From CBFFRJ01 sp963530515 (GTDB lineage: Bacteria; Pseudomonadota; Gammaproteobacteria; Enterobacterales; Enterobacteriaceae), in contig CAUSEC010000019.1 of the NCBI GenBank assembly GCA_963530515.1, forward strand, positions 47,451 to 111,450: DNA of 64,000 bases. The letters are read 5' to 3'. The notes below the pieces were generated by a model. It did not search any database. It had not been told where the DNA came from and was given only the letters and a program-made list of their open reading frames with translations. Below are positions 1 to 8,685 of the stretch, piece by piece. Position 1 is the stretch's first letter. Every line of letters begins with the position of its first letter. Made by a program: the position numbers and the translations under genes.

Positions 1-261
1 TTCACCCGTTAGGGCTATACATATCCGATTTTTGTTGTTTATAATGTGCAGTAATACTCTACGGAATTAAACATTATGCGTTTGTGACTGTATGGGAGTG
101 TTTTTTTATGCATACTTAGAATGAAAATCATGGGGTTTCACGAGGTGAAAAAATTTTTAGGACTTATGTGGATAAAAATCAATTAACAATTAATATTTAA
201 CTATGTTTACTTTTCACATATTAAAATCATACAATCACTACTATTTCTAGAAGAGGTTGTC
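1..261. other. AT-rich leader region, no gene seen
   Basis: I see no supported coding region here. The stretch is strongly AT-rich like the gene that follows. It ends with a purine-rich ribosome binding site, AAGAGG, about 6 bases before the ATG at 262. Confidence 0.5.
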
Positions 262-1143
262 ATGCATTACAAATATTTTATTATAGTGATGTTTTTGCTG
301 GGCGTTACTGCCTGTACATCATCACCTTATCCATTGTCAGATCAGAATACATTCAATACCATATATAAAAGCATGTCTGATGCAGCAAAAAAATGCAATA
401 ACATAATAGATAGTAAATTTAGTTGTGATTATATAGCGATTACAGATGCCAATCTAAATGACTTATCGGCCTATTACTCTAATGAGGCAACTAATAGAGA
501 CCGTGCAACAATTATTTCTGGAGAGGGGACTTTTTATGGAGCCATTGCAGCGTTGGCAGGTTCATTGACAGGGACTACAGGGTTGCTAAATACCGGTATT
601 GGCGTGACAGCATTTTCAAGTGCCGCTGGTAGCCATTATAGTACAAAAAATCAGTCAGAAGTTTTTTCTAAAGCAACAGAAATTAGTCGTTGTTATCAAA
701 GGAATATTACTGAATTGGGTGATTTAGGATTAACAATTCTTTTAATAAATTCATCAGACGACTCTCCATTTGTTGCCAAAAATACAATTCAAGCTATTCA
801 GTCCCGAGTAATTAAATTACAAAGCGGGGTCAATAGTGGGTTGCGTGAAATATTGATGCCTGGTGTTACTGTCGATCAAATGATCACTCTTGTGAAAAAC
901 GCAACCCCAGAAAAAAAACCAAAAGAAAACGATTCCACGGCATTGGCTGAGGCCATGAAAAATCAAGCTGGAACCGCATCGTTAATAAAAATATTAGTTC
1001 AAAATAATTCTTCCGTAACTCTAGAACAACAATCTGCAAGTATCGATTCACAAGCGAAGAATTTGGTGAATGAAATGAAAGCCATTGCTATAGCATTGCC
1101 GGCTAAATTAGATCTATGTACAACCTCAGTTTCTCAGGGATAG
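262..1143 (+). CDS. Predicted lipoprotein, unknown function
   Basis: This is a 293-residue protein with a short signal sequence ending in a lipobox (LGVTAC, acylated Cys at residue 18), so it is probably anchored to an envelope membrane. After the lipobox come a polar helical region and a glycine/alanine-rich hydrophobic stretch (about residues 86-124) that could insert into a membrane or line a pore. Several cysteines (45, 55 and others) follow. The reading frame is AT-rich and lies in front of a small membrane protein and a zinc peptidase on the same strand, so a joint envelope role is possible. I do not recognise the family. The start is supported by AAGAGG upstream and the clear signal sequence. 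Confidence 0.7.
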   Translation: MHYKYFIIVMFLLGVTACTSSPYPLSDQNTFNTIYKSMSDAAKKCNNIIDSKFSCDYIAITDANLNDLSAYYSNEATNRDRATIISGEGTFYGAIAALAGSLTGTTGLLNTGIGVTAFSSAAGSHYSTKNQSEVFSKATEISRCYQRNITELGDLGLTILLINSSDDSPFVAKNTIQAIQSRVIKLQSGVNSGLREILMPGVTVDQMITLVKNATPEKKPKENDSTALAEAMKNQAGTASLIKILVQNNSSVTLEQQSASIDSQAKNLVNEMKAIAIALPAKLDLCTTSVSQG

Positions 1144-1400
1144 TCTAAATTTCTAACCGTAAGAAATATAAACACTTCACAAGCTTTCATGGGGGTTGTA
1201 TCTTTGACTACTTACTCAATTAACAAAAAAACAACAATGCTCATGGCATATTTGTATCCACCTCTGAGTTAAAACCAAATACCATTGGAAACGTTATCTT
1301 GAGCTGGCAGAGCACATATTTACTTTGAAACTATGGGCGGTAATTAAAAAGGGCATGTATGTTGGATTTTTAAAATCAACAAAGCAAAAGCGAGGTGTAA

Positions 1401-1868
1401 ATGAATGGGGTAATTTCTTCAGAACTTGAATCTATAATTGGATTGCTACTAGCAGTTAGTATAGCATCTGAAAGATTGGTGGAAATTATTAAGGGGTATT
1501 TCCCATGGCTGAATGAAGAGAAGCAGAACCCAGTCAGTGAGGGGCGTCGAAAATCCGCATTACAACTATTAGCTGTTTCAGCTGGTATTGTTACGGCATT
1601 TTTAGCACAACCTATTCTCGCTGATAGTCTCTCTAATATGAACAACCAAGGACTGAAAATTCTTTCTGTGGGCCTTTTGGCGAGCGGGGGTTCAGCATTT
1701 TGGAATGCAATTCTAAGTTATATGTTGCAAGTAAAAAACCTGAAAAAACAAGAAGTGAAGTTATCGTCTTCTCAATATTCGAAACACCCTAACGGCATTC
1801 ATCAAGATCTAGACCTTGGAGAAGAACAGGTCAGCTCGAACGAGTGTTATACCCCGGAGGAAAAATAA
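1401..1868 (+). CDS. Small multi-spanning membrane protein, holin-like arrangement
   Basis: This 155-residue protein has three hydrophobic segments (about residues 8-28, 52-72 and 90-113) and a charged C-terminal tail of about 40 residues. GAGG lies 6 bases before the ATG. The next gene, a small zinc peptidase, starts one base after this stop codon, which implies co-translation. A small membrane protein directly before a peptidoglycan peptidase is the arrangement of holin/endolysin pairs, but no holin family is recognisable, so that role is inferred from position. The DNA is AT-rich compared with the downstream chromosome. Confidence 0.7.
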   Translation: MNGVISSELESIIGLLLAVSIASERLVEIIKGYFPWLNEEKQNPVSEGRRKSALQLLAVSAGIVTAFLAQPILADSLSNMNNQGLKILSVGLLASGGSAFWNAILSYMLQVKNLKKQEVKLSSSQYSKHPNGIHQDLDLGEEQVSSNECYTPEEK

Positions 1869-1869
1869 T

Positions 1870-2280
1870 ATGGCTTGGCGAGTAGCTGAAAGTCTTAAGG
1901 TACTGCGAGAGCAGATCAATCAAATAGCACCAAACCGCAGCAAAGCTAGCGATGGTACTATTGGGGATACAGCTCACGCATCCACAAATTCTGACCATAA
2001 TCCCCACGTGATGGATGGGAATATTGGGGTTGTTACTGCTCTGGATATCACACATGATCCTAATGATGGATGTGATGTTCAGAAGATAGTGGATGCTCTT
2101 GTCCAGAGTAAAGACAAACGTATTAAATATATCATCTGGAACAAAAAAATAATAAGCTCTTATGTTCAGCCATGGGAATGGAGAGACTATAATGGAAAAA
2201 ACCCACATACCAAACATTTCCATTTATCAGTGTTACCTAGTAAAGCCCTCTACGATAGCAAATTGAGTTGGTTAATATAA
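1870..2280 (+). CDS. Small M15-like zinc peptidase (putative endolysin)
   Basis: This 136-residue protein has the layout of small D-Ala-D-Ala/M15-type peptidases from phages and bacteria: a SDHNP motif with His43, ALDITHD with Asp59, and KHFHLS with His118. These three residues are the expected zinc ligands. Such enzymes cleave peptide cross-links in peptidoglycan. There is no signal peptide, so export would need the membrane protein encoded one base upstream, or cell lysis. An upstream in-frame ATG exists at 1816, but CGGAGGAAAA just before 1870 and the family-like N-terminus (MAWRVAESLK) favour 1870. It is followed by a strong terminator. It is probably part of a phage-derived lysis module. 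Confidence 0.7.
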   Translation: MAWRVAESLKVLREQINQIAPNRSKASDGTIGDTAHASTNSDHNPHVMDGNIGVVTALDITHDPNDGCDVQKIVDALVQSKDKRIKYIIWNKKIISSYVQPWEWRDYNGKNPHTKHFHLSVLPSKALYDSKLSWLI

Positions 2281-2317
2281 CTTAAAATAAAATTCATTCG
2301 GTTTTTATATTAATTAT

Positions 2318-2349
2318 AAAGTAGCCCTTAGGTGTGAGGGGCTACTTTT
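2318..2349 (+). terminator. Rho-independent terminator after the peptidase gene
   Basis: A perfect 10-bp stem, AAAGTAGCCC (2318-2327) with GGGCTACTTT (2339-2348), encloses an 11-base loop. Its T-rich 3' arm supplies the U-tract. It ends the three-gene AT-rich unit. Confidence 0.75.
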
Positions 2350-2683
2350 CTAATACAATCTAATCTTACTGTTTTTATACGAGTGATGTAGTCGACAAAA
2401 TTAACCATGAGAATAGAGTTTTCTAGAATCACTAAACGCCCACACCTGGCACACAGCAGGCCACCCTCACTCAGCATCTGCATCAGGGGGCATACATACC
2501 AGCTTAAGACAGCCATTCCCTGCGTCTCTGCATAACGTGACACCAGAAAAGATTACAGGTGCGAGTTTTCACGCGACGGGGCTCATTCGGAAAAGCCCAC
2601 GATCCACCAGCACGGAATGCGGGTGTGACACCAACGGGAAAAATAGGGTGACTATAAACATGCGAATAAAAACGAAATAGTAC
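2350..2683. other. Intergenic stretch, no supported gene
   Basis: This separates the acquired cassette from flxA. A 71-codon minus-strand frame overlaps the terminator and has no recognisable domain or good ribosome binding site, so I do not call it. The base composition changes within this stretch from AT-rich to average, so the right border of the acquired segment probably lies here. Confidence 0.4.
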
Positions 2684-2710
2684 TAAATTTCTTCCATTTA
2701 CAGCCGATAT
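2684..2710 (+). promoter_or_regulatory. Sigma-28 (FliA) flagellar promoter of flxA
   Basis: The sequence has TAAATTTC (2684-2691), an 11-base spacer and GCCGATAT (2703-2710). This matches the FliA consensus TAAAGTTT-N11-GCCGATAA at nearly every position, with exactly the canonical spacing. It sits 24 bases upstream of the FlxA start. Confidence 0.85.
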
Positions 2711-2734
2711 ACCTGTTTATTCAGGAGGAAATGT

Positions 2735-3058
2735 ATGTCTATCTCAATCCAAACCAATACCTCTGTCGGGACTTCGAGTAACGCCACGCCCAACGGCGGA
2801 TCGGAAATTGCCAAAATCTCAAGACAAATTCAGGTGCTCACCGCAAAGCTTGGGAAGATCCCCTCAGAAGAGGGCATGACGGCGGAACAGAAGAAAGAAA
2901 AAGCCGCATTGATCCAGCAGCAAATTCAAAGCCTGAAGGCTGAAGTGGAACAGCTGTTGAAAAAGCAGGCGGAGAAAGCGGAGAAAAAAGACACGCCGAA
3001 CCCGTCTGATAATAAAGATGATAAAAACACTACCAATACGATTGATATTCACGTCTGA
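2735..3058 (+). CDS. flxA: FlxA-like flagellar-regulon protein
   Basis: This 107-residue protein matches the FlxA family from memory. It has a Ser/Thr/Asn-rich N-terminus, a conserved block SEIAKISRQIQVL, and a long coiled-coil region rich in Gln, Glu and Lys (about residues 28-95). FlxA is expressed late in the flagellar cascade under FliA. Its biochemical role is not established. The start is set by AGGAGG 5 bases before the ATG. Together with the sigma-28 promoter this indicates a host with a flagellar regulon. No flagellar structural gene is nearby, as for flxA elsewhere. Confidence 0.85.
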   Translation: MSISIQTNTSVGTSSNATPNGGSEIAKISRQIQVLTAKLGKIPSEEGMTAEQKKEKAALIQQQIQSLKAEVEQLLKKQAEKAEKKDTPNPSDNKDDKNTTNTIDIHV

Positions 3059-3097
3059 CACGTGCCCTGACAGGGCTATGTTGTCGTTAAGCCTGTT

Positions 3098-4021
3098 TTA
3101 ACCCCCGTTTGCATAAGCGGAATCACGCAATCTTTGCTGCATGAAATCAATGAGCGTGCGTGTTTTCGCGGGCAGGTAACGGCGGTCTGAATACAGTGCG
3201 AACAATTGCAATGGCGCAGGCGATTGTTCGCACTCAACCTCGATTAACCGTCCATCGTTAATGTAGGGCTGGCAGGCTTGCTTCGACAAAATAGCAAAAC
3301 CTACACCGGCCACCGCCGCGCGTCCTGCCATCTCTCCGCTGTTTACCCGGTAATGGCCGTTAACCTTAATGGTCTCGAATCCCCCCTTTGAATGAACAAA
3401 TTGCCAGGGCGCTCCCTTCAGAGCACTGACCGTTGTAATACAGGGCAATACTTCAAATTGCTGGATATGAGAAGGGGTGCCGTAACGCTCAATAATGGAT
3501 GGGGCAGCAACGACAGTGCAGGGGATTGTCACCAGATGACGGGCAATATAGTCACTGTCATCCATCTGACCACGGGTAACAATAATGGCGACATCAAGAT
3601 CGTCTCTCAGGGATTCGAGCCCGGACAAATTGGTGACGCAGCTTATTTCTACGTCCGGGTACTGGCAGGCAAAATCGGCAATAACAGATCCCAGCAATGC
3701 AGGGCCGATTTCATTGGGGATACAGAGGCGTAAGGGACCTTTAAGTTGCATTTGCCGCAGCGTTAATTCGGTCTCCGTTTGCTCAAGGGCTTCCAGCAAT
3801 GGCTTCGCGCGGGTGTAGAGAAGGTGCCCCGCCTGGGTGAGTTTCATGTGTCGGGTGCTGCGTTCGATGAGCTGAAGATTCAGTTTGTCTTCTAACTGCG
3901 AAATACAACGACTGACATTTGATGTTGGCATTTCAAGGACTTTTGAAGCCCCAACAAAGCTTTCTCTTTCAACCACCGCGATGAACACGTTCAGGGTATT
4001 AAAATCCAGAGCCGGACGCAT
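3098..4021 (-). CDS. LysR-family transcriptional regulator
   Basis: This 307-residue protein is full length for a LysR regulator. The N-terminal winged helix-turn-helix covers about residues 6-65 (FIAVVERESFVGASKVL, then SRCISQLEDKL), and the periplasmic-binding-like effector domain covers about residues 92-300. The Asn residue in the recognition helix (SNVSRCIS) places it near the CrgA/DmlR branch. It is transcribed divergently from the MFS transporter at 4125, so by the usual LysR arrangement it probably controls that gene and itself from the 103-bp gap. The ligand cannot be read from the sequence. Confidence 0.88.
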   Translation of the reverse strand: MRPALDFNTLNVFIAVVERESFVGASKVLEMPTSNVSRCISQLEDKLNLQLIERSTRHMKLTQAGHLLYTRAKPLLEALEQTETELTLRQMQLKGPLRLCIPNEIGPALLGSVIADFACQYPDVEISCVTNLSGLESLRDDLDVAIIVTRGQMDDSDYIARHLVTIPCTVVAAPSIIERYGTPSHIQQFEVLPCITTVSALKGAPWQFVHSKGGFETIKVNGHYRVNSGEMAGRAAVAGVGFAILSKQACQPYINDGRLIEVECEQSPAPLQLFALYSDRRYLPAKTRTLIDFMQQRLRDSAYANGG

Positions 4022-4124
4022 TGATTATCCCATTTATGATAATAATGAGTGCCATTTTTACCATCTAATGAACATCTTTGATAGCGATTACACTCGGGTA
4101 TCTTTCATCCACAGGTGACTTGCT

Positions 4125-5333
4125 ATGCCACTTGCTACATCAACATATAATCAAAAAGCCCTCATGCGGATAGCCATTGTTATGGCGTTTATCCAGTTCG
4201 CTAATGCCCTGGAATACATGGCGTTAACGCCTGTTTTTGCGTTTATGGCAGACGGGTTTTCAGTACCTGTATCGTTTTCTGGCTATGTCTCGGGAATGTA
4301 TACGCTGGGGGCTGTGCTTTCGGGTATGGCTGCTTTTTACTGGATTGACCGATTTAATAAAAAACAATTCTTGCTGATGAATATGGCGCTGCTGGGAATA
4401 CTCACCTTTTTGCCTGCGCTCACCACGCATTTTGGAACGCTTCTGGCACTACGATTTTTCGCAGGATGGGTTGGCGGAACGACAATGGGAGTAGGGACGA
4501 GTATTTTAATCAATGCTGCCCCGGCAAACTTACGCGGGAAAATGCTGGCAACGGTGATTGCCTCATTTTCGATGGTCAGTATCGTCGGTATGCCCGCGAT
4601 ATTATTTTTATGCACGCACTATGGCTGGCATGCCGCGCTTGGGTTAATCAGCTCACTTTGCCTGCTGTCTTTACCGTTAATCGTCTTTATTATCCCTAAG
4701 GATACGATCTCAGCAAAGGTGAAGGCCCAGCGGACTATAGATTTTCAAACCTTACTTTTCGCCACGTGTACGGCGCTGGCACAATTTAGTCCAATGCTGA
4801 TTATTCCCATTTTGACGCCATTAATGACGCAGCATATGGGGCTGGCACAAAATCAGTTGCCTTTATTATTCTTAAGCGGAGGCATTGCAGGTTATCTGTC
4901 TACAAAAATAACAGGTCTGCTGACTGTGCGTTTATCTGCGCTAACATTGGCAATCCTTTCAACGTTATTCTTTATAGCCAGCCTGCTGATCCCTGCGATG
5001 GGTTCTCATCATGCAGCGATGTTTATTATCTTATTTCTTGGGGCATCATATATCCGACTTGTTTGCGCGTCGTCGGTTGCTCTGCGGTATCCTGCGGATG
5101 CACAACGTGCCAGTTTTTCTTCCCTACAGACGGCCATTATGTTTCTGATAACCACGCTCGCATTTTTTCTGTCTTCCTTATTGTTACCTGACCAGGGATT
5201 AACCCCGCAAAATATAAACAAGCTGCTGGTGGTCTGTGCATTATCGGCATCGGGGTTTCCTGTCATGGTCATCCTTCTCGAAAAGAAACTGGCTAAACGC
5301 ACGCTCCAGCCTGGCCCTCTCAGCACGGATTAG
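4125..5333 (+). CDS. MFS transporter (DHA1-like)
   Basis: This 402-residue inner-membrane protein has about 12 hydrophobic segments and typical MFS features. A cytoplasmic loop between helices 2 and 3 contains DRFNKKQ, and a glycine-rich helix 4/5 region contains RFFAGWVGGTTMG. Its length fits the drug:H+ antiporter-1 or sugar-efflux branches. The divergent LysR gene at 4021 is the likely regulator. The substrate is unknown, and export of a small toxic molecule is the default guess. A strong hairpin follows the gene. Confidence 0.85.
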   Translation: MPLATSTYNQKALMRIAIVMAFIQFANALEYMALTPVFAFMADGFSVPVSFSGYVSGMYTLGAVLSGMAAFYWIDRFNKKQFLLMNMALLGILTFLPALTTHFGTLLALRFFAGWVGGTTMGVGTSILINAAPANLRGKMLATVIASFSMVSIVGMPAILFLCTHYGWHAALGLISSLCLLSLPLIVFIIPKDTISAKVKAQRTIDFQTLLFATCTALAQFSPMLIIPILTPLMTQHMGLAQNQLPLLFLSGGIAGYLSTKITGLLTVRLSALTLAILSTLFFIASLLIPAMGSHHAAMFIILFLGASYIRLVCASSVALRYPADAQRASFSSLQTAIMFLITTLAFFLSSLLLPDQGLTPQNINKLLVVCALSASGFPVMVILLEKKLAKRTLQPGPLSTD

Positions 5334-5359
5334 CCAATGCCCGGTGCTGACACAAACCC

Positions 5360-5392
5360 GACGTTGCGACTGTGCGTTATGGTCGCAACGTC
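5360..5392. terminator. Strong hairpin between convergent genes
   Basis: A perfect 11-bp stem, GACGTTGCGAC (5360-5370) with GTCGCAACGTC (5382-5392), has an 11-base loop. It lies between the convergent MFS and SDR genes. There is no U-run on either side, so it may protect RNA ends or act with Rho rather than as a classic intrinsic terminator. Confidence 0.5.
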
Positions 5393-5429
5393 TGCGCAAA
5401 AAACTGTCCCTTGAAACGGTGATGCTTTT

Positions 5430-6335
5430 TTATTTCGCTGGATTATTGCTGGCAGAGTGAATCGTTAAAAGATCCTCAATTATCCCTGGGCCAACAGGTT
5501 TCCATGCCAGGCGTTCCTGGGTAAGCGTACCAGACGCCGACATATCATGGTTAATAAGCAAACTCATCCAGCCAAAATGCTCTTTTGCCTCTTTCGCTGA
5601 GATACGTTTAACCGGCACGTTCAGAGCATAACCGATAACCTCAGCCAGACTGCGCAGGGGGATCCCTTCTTCGGCTACCGCATGATAACGACTACCAGGG
5701 ATATTTTTCTCCAGTGCGCGTAAATAGACTTCAGCCACATCGCTGATATGCACCGCTGACCAACGGTTTTGGCCCTCTTCAACATATCCGGATACGCCTT
5801 TCTGGCGGGCAAGTTTGATGAGTTCTGTAATTAATCCTTGTTTACTGGTGTCGTGAACCTGCGGCAAGCGTACTACCGAAACGCTGACGCCGCGCTGCGC
5901 AACGGCAAGTCCTGCTAATTCCGTGGCCCGGCGCGGGTTTGGATTTTCGGCATTGAAGTTATCTTCTGTTGCCAGGGTATGATGGCCCGTCGCCCCCATC
6001 GCAACGCCCGAGGTAATGATCAAGGGTTTCTGAGTCCCTTCCAGAGCGGCTCCCAGTGCTTCAATCACACGTCGATCATTTTCACAGTTGGCAACAAACG
6101 TAGAGAAATCGTGATTAAAAGCCGTATGGATCACGCCATCGGCCAAAGCGGCTCCGCGCTGCAGGCTTTGCAGATCGTCTAAATTACCGAAACAGGGCTC
6201 AGCGCCAGTCTCCACAAGTTGTTTTGCCCCTTCAGGGCTTCTGACTAAACCAAGCACCTGATGTCCTGCAGCAAAGAGTTCACGGGTAATGTGTGAGCCG
6301 ATAAATCCGGTCGCGCCGGTAAGAAAAATACGCAC
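5430..6335 (-). CDS. SDR / NAD(P)-dependent epimerase-like oxidoreductase
   Basis: This 301-residue extended short-chain dehydrogenase begins directly with the Rossmann dinucleotide motif TGATGFIGSH (about residues 6-15). The rest resembles atypical extended SDRs: a conserved substrate-domain block around RWSAVHISDVAEVYLRALE and a TSGVAMGATG segment where the catalytic Ser/Thr would lie. The classic YxxxK pair is not obvious, as in the NmrA/atypical branches. It is divergent from the AraC gene at 6454, which probably regulates it. It is a cytosolic oxidoreductase acting on an unknown carbonyl substrate. Confidence 0.85.
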   Translation of the reverse strand: MRIFLTGATGFIGSHITRELFAAGHQVLGLVRSPEGAKQLVETGAEPCFGNLDDLQSLQRGAALADGVIHTAFNHDFSTFVANCENDRRVIEALGAALEGTQKPLIITSGVAMGATGHHTLATEDNFNAENPNPRRATELAGLAVAQRGVSVSVVRLPQVHDTSKQGLITELIKLARQKGVSGYVEEGQNRWSAVHISDVAEVYLRALEKNIPGSRYHAVAEEGIPLRSLAEVIGYALNVPVKRISAKEAKEHFGWMSLLINHDMSASGTLTQERLAWKPVGPGIIEDLLTIHSASNNPAK

Positions 6336-6453
6336 AGTTAATCACCTTATGTCAGTAAAGGCTTGTCGCCGATTGACAATCACTATAGGGACCCGTGTTA
6401 ATACTCGCTATGCTTAAAAGTCGCTATTAATCGTCCCATCGTCCCGAGGTTGT

Positions 6454-7350
6454 ATGGATCCGCTCTCAGAACTCTTATCGTTACTTAAACCCCAGAGCTA
6501 CGCTTCGGGCGGACTCGCACTCACACAGAACATGGCGATTGCCTGGCCTTATCATGAGGGCATCAAGTGCTACTCCGTGGTGTCTGGTCAATGCTGGTTA
6601 TCCGTGGAAGGGATGGCTAACAATCTGCTGCTCACTGCCGGGGATTGCTATCTTCTGCCGCCCGGACCGGCTTTCACTCTCGCCACCAGCCTGTCCGCTG
6701 AGCCTGTCGATTTCGCGACCCTTCGCGCGGAAAAGAAATTGGGTAACACGGCTGATGGCGGCGGACCCGATGGATGCTTCGTAGTGGGGGGGCATTTTGT
6801 TCTGAGCGGGCATCACGCCAGTATGCTGTTGGGCGCACTGCCGCCGATTGTGCATATCAAAAAAGAAGTCGATAAAACGGCGATGAGGTGGTCGCTTGAA
6901 CACATGACAAAAGAAGTGCTTAACCCGCAACCCGGCAGTGCGTTGATTATCCAGCAGATGGCGTACACCATGTTGATACAGGCGCTGCGTTTACATCTTT
7001 GCGACGCGAGCCGTTCCAGTGTGGGGTGGCTTTTTGCGCTGGCCGATAAGCAACTGAGCGCAGCCATCAGCATTATGCACAGCGATCCTGGCCATAACTG
7101 GACGCTGCAAACGCTGGCTGAAAATATAGGGATGTCGCGCTCAAGCTTTGCCCGACATTTCAAAGAAAAAGTCGGCACCTCACCGATGGAATACCTTACC
7201 CGCTGGCGTATGTTGTTGGCCTGCGATCGTCTAAAAAACACCCGTAGCTCCGTCGCACTGATTGCCAACGCTTTGGGTTACGAGTCAGAAAGCGCATTTG
7301 GTAAAGCGTTTAAACGTGTGATGGGCTATTCACCCCGGCAACATCGATAA
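6454..7350 (+). CDS. AraC-family regulator with AraC_N/cupin domain
   Basis: This 298-residue regulator has an N-terminal cupin-type ligand domain (about residues 15-180), in which GDCYLLPPGPAF is the typical cupin turn. The C-terminal AraC DNA-binding domain covers about residues 200-298, with the first helix-turn-helix at LAENIGMSRSSFARHFKEKVG and the second at ALGYESESAFGKAFKR. This architecture is common among regulators placed divergently from a single oxidoreductase, here the SDR at 5430. The start is supported by GAGG 4 bases upstream. The inducer is unknown. Confidence 0.88.
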   Translation: MDPLSELLSLLKPQSYASGGLALTQNMAIAWPYHEGIKCYSVVSGQCWLSVEGMANNLLLTAGDCYLLPPGPAFTLATSLSAEPVDFATLRAEKKLGNTADGGGPDGCFVVGGHFVLSGHHASMLLGALPPIVHIKKEVDKTAMRWSLEHMTKEVLNPQPGSALIIQQMAYTMLIQALRLHLCDASRSSVGWLFALADKQLSAAISIMHSDPGHNWTLQTLAENIGMSRSSFARHFKEKVGTSPMEYLTRWRMLLACDRLKNTRSSVALIANALGYESESAFGKAFKRVMGYSPRQHR

Positions 7351-7360
7351 GGTGAAATTT

Positions 7361-7459
7361 ATGAAACTGTACGGTGCGTTTGATGGACGAGACATAACTG
7401 AAAATGCCGATGATATCGTGCGCCGTTCAGGCGAAAAGTATCTTTCCTGCCTCAGATAG
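7361..7459 (+). other. Short 32-codon frame after the AraC gene, doubtful
   Basis: An ATG 11 bases after the AraC stop, preceded by GGTGAAATTT, opens 32 codons (MKLYGAFDGR...). It could be a coupled small peptide or the 5' stub of a lost gene. No family is recognised. Confidence 0.2.
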
Positions 7460-7523
7460 CAATCGGTGAACAATGCGGGTTTCTGGCACCAGACGGCCTG
7501 GCATGGCCGCCTGGAATGGCTCG

Positions 7524-8573
7524 TTACCAGCGCGTTGCCTGCATATCAATGACAAAGCGATACTTAACGTCACCCTTAAGCATCCGGGTAAAGGCAGCCT
7601 CGATAGCCTCGCCGCCGATCATTTCGATATCGGCGGTAATATTGTGCTCACCACAGAAATTCAACATATCCTGGGTTTCCTGAATGCTGCCAATCGACGA
7701 ACCGCTGATGCTTAAACGGCGAAACACCATCGGCGTAATATCCGGCGACGCGTGCGGCTGGTCAGGAATGCCGACCAGCACCAGCCGGCCATTGGTTTTC
7801 AGCGCTGCCAGATAAGGGTCCAGATCGTGGGGTGCTGCGACACAGTCGATAATAAAATCCAGCGAGGTCTGGCAGGCCGCCATTTGCGCGGCGTCGCGCG
7901 ATACCACGACCCGTTTTACCCCCAGCCGACGGGCATCGTTGCCCTTCTCCGGGGAGGTGGTAAAGAGCGTTACTTCCGCGCCCATTGCACTGGCCAGCTT
8001 CACGGCCATATGGCCTAATCCGCCGAGTCCGACAACGCCCACACGATCGCCGGCCTTGACGTTGAAATGGCGCAGCGGCGACCAGACTGTTACGCCTGCA
8101 CACAACAGCGGTGCAACCCCGGCAAGCGGCAGGTTTTGCGGTACAGAAACAACAAAATCCTGGCTGACAATCACGTTCTGGGCATAGCCACCCCAGGTGC
8201 TGTCGCCGGTATATTTATCAATGCCGTTGTAGGTCGCGGTAAACCCCGCCTCACAGTACTGCTCTTCGTGCTGCCTGCAGAAATGGCACTCGCGGCAGGA
8301 GTCAACCATCACGCCCACACCGACGATATCACCTGGTGTAAACCGGGTGGCTTCGTCCCCCGTCTCCACGACGCGCCCGACAATCTCATGCCCCGGTACC
8401 AGTGGATAGCGGCTCACCGCCCATTCGTTACGCGCCATATGAAGATCGGAGTGGCACACGCCGCAATAGAGGATCTCGATTTTGACATCCTGTTTTTGTA
8501 ACGGACGCAGCGAAACCTGGCCTGTTGTTAAGGGCTGTGCGGCGTCGAGTGCGACTAATGCGTTGATTTTCAT
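7524..8573 (-). CDS. Zinc-dependent alcohol/aldehyde dehydrogenase (YahK-like)
   Basis: This 349-residue cytosolic medium-chain dehydrogenase has the catalytic zinc site CGVCHSDLH and PGHE, and the structural zinc cluster with four cysteines (CRECHFC then QYC). The NADP-binding motif GVVGLGGLGHMAVKLA lies near residue 180. It belongs to the cinnamyl-alcohol-dehydrogenase/YahK group, which mainly reduces aldehydes. An HxlR regulator is divergent, with an inverted repeat in the gap. Such pairs often respond to reactive electrophiles, so aldehyde detoxification is likely. A homologue of the same length is encoded at 18141-19190. Confidence 0.9.
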   Translation of the reverse strand: MKINALVALDAAQPLTTGQVSLRPLQKQDVKIEILYCGVCHSDLHMARNEWAVSRYPLVPGHEIVGRVVETGDEATRFTPGDIVGVGVMVDSCRECHFCRQHEEQYCEAGFTATYNGIDKYTGDSTWGGYAQNVIVSQDFVVSVPQNLPLAGVAPLLCAGVTVWSPLRHFNVKAGDRVGVVGLGGLGHMAVKLASAMGAEVTLFTTSPEKGNDARRLGVKRVVVSRDAAQMAACQTSLDFIIDCVAAPHDLDPYLAALKTNGRLVLVGIPDQPHASPDITPMVFRRLSISGSSIGSIQETQDMLNFCGEHNITADIEMIGGEAIEAAFTRMLKGDVKYRFVIDMQATRW

Positions 8574-8649
8574 CTTACCTCTGGAATGTGCTGGTTGTGG
8601 CTAACAGAAGGGGGCAGACTATAGTCAACAAGGTTCTATATTGATAGTA

Positions 8650-8665
8650 GTCACCATTTGGTGAC
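8650..8665. promoter_or_regulatory. Putative HxlR operator
   Basis: The perfect inverted repeat GTCACC-ATTT-GGTGAC lies 20 bases before the HxlR start and 77 bases before the dehydrogenase start. Its position and symmetry suit a dimeric HxlR repressor controlling both divergent genes. Confidence 0.55.
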
Positions 8666-8685
8666 CATAAACAGAGGACAGCACG

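Noticed and set aside
2328..2543. 71-codon minus-strand frame
   Set aside because: It overlaps the terminator at 2318-2349, has no ribosome binding site of note and no recognisable domain.
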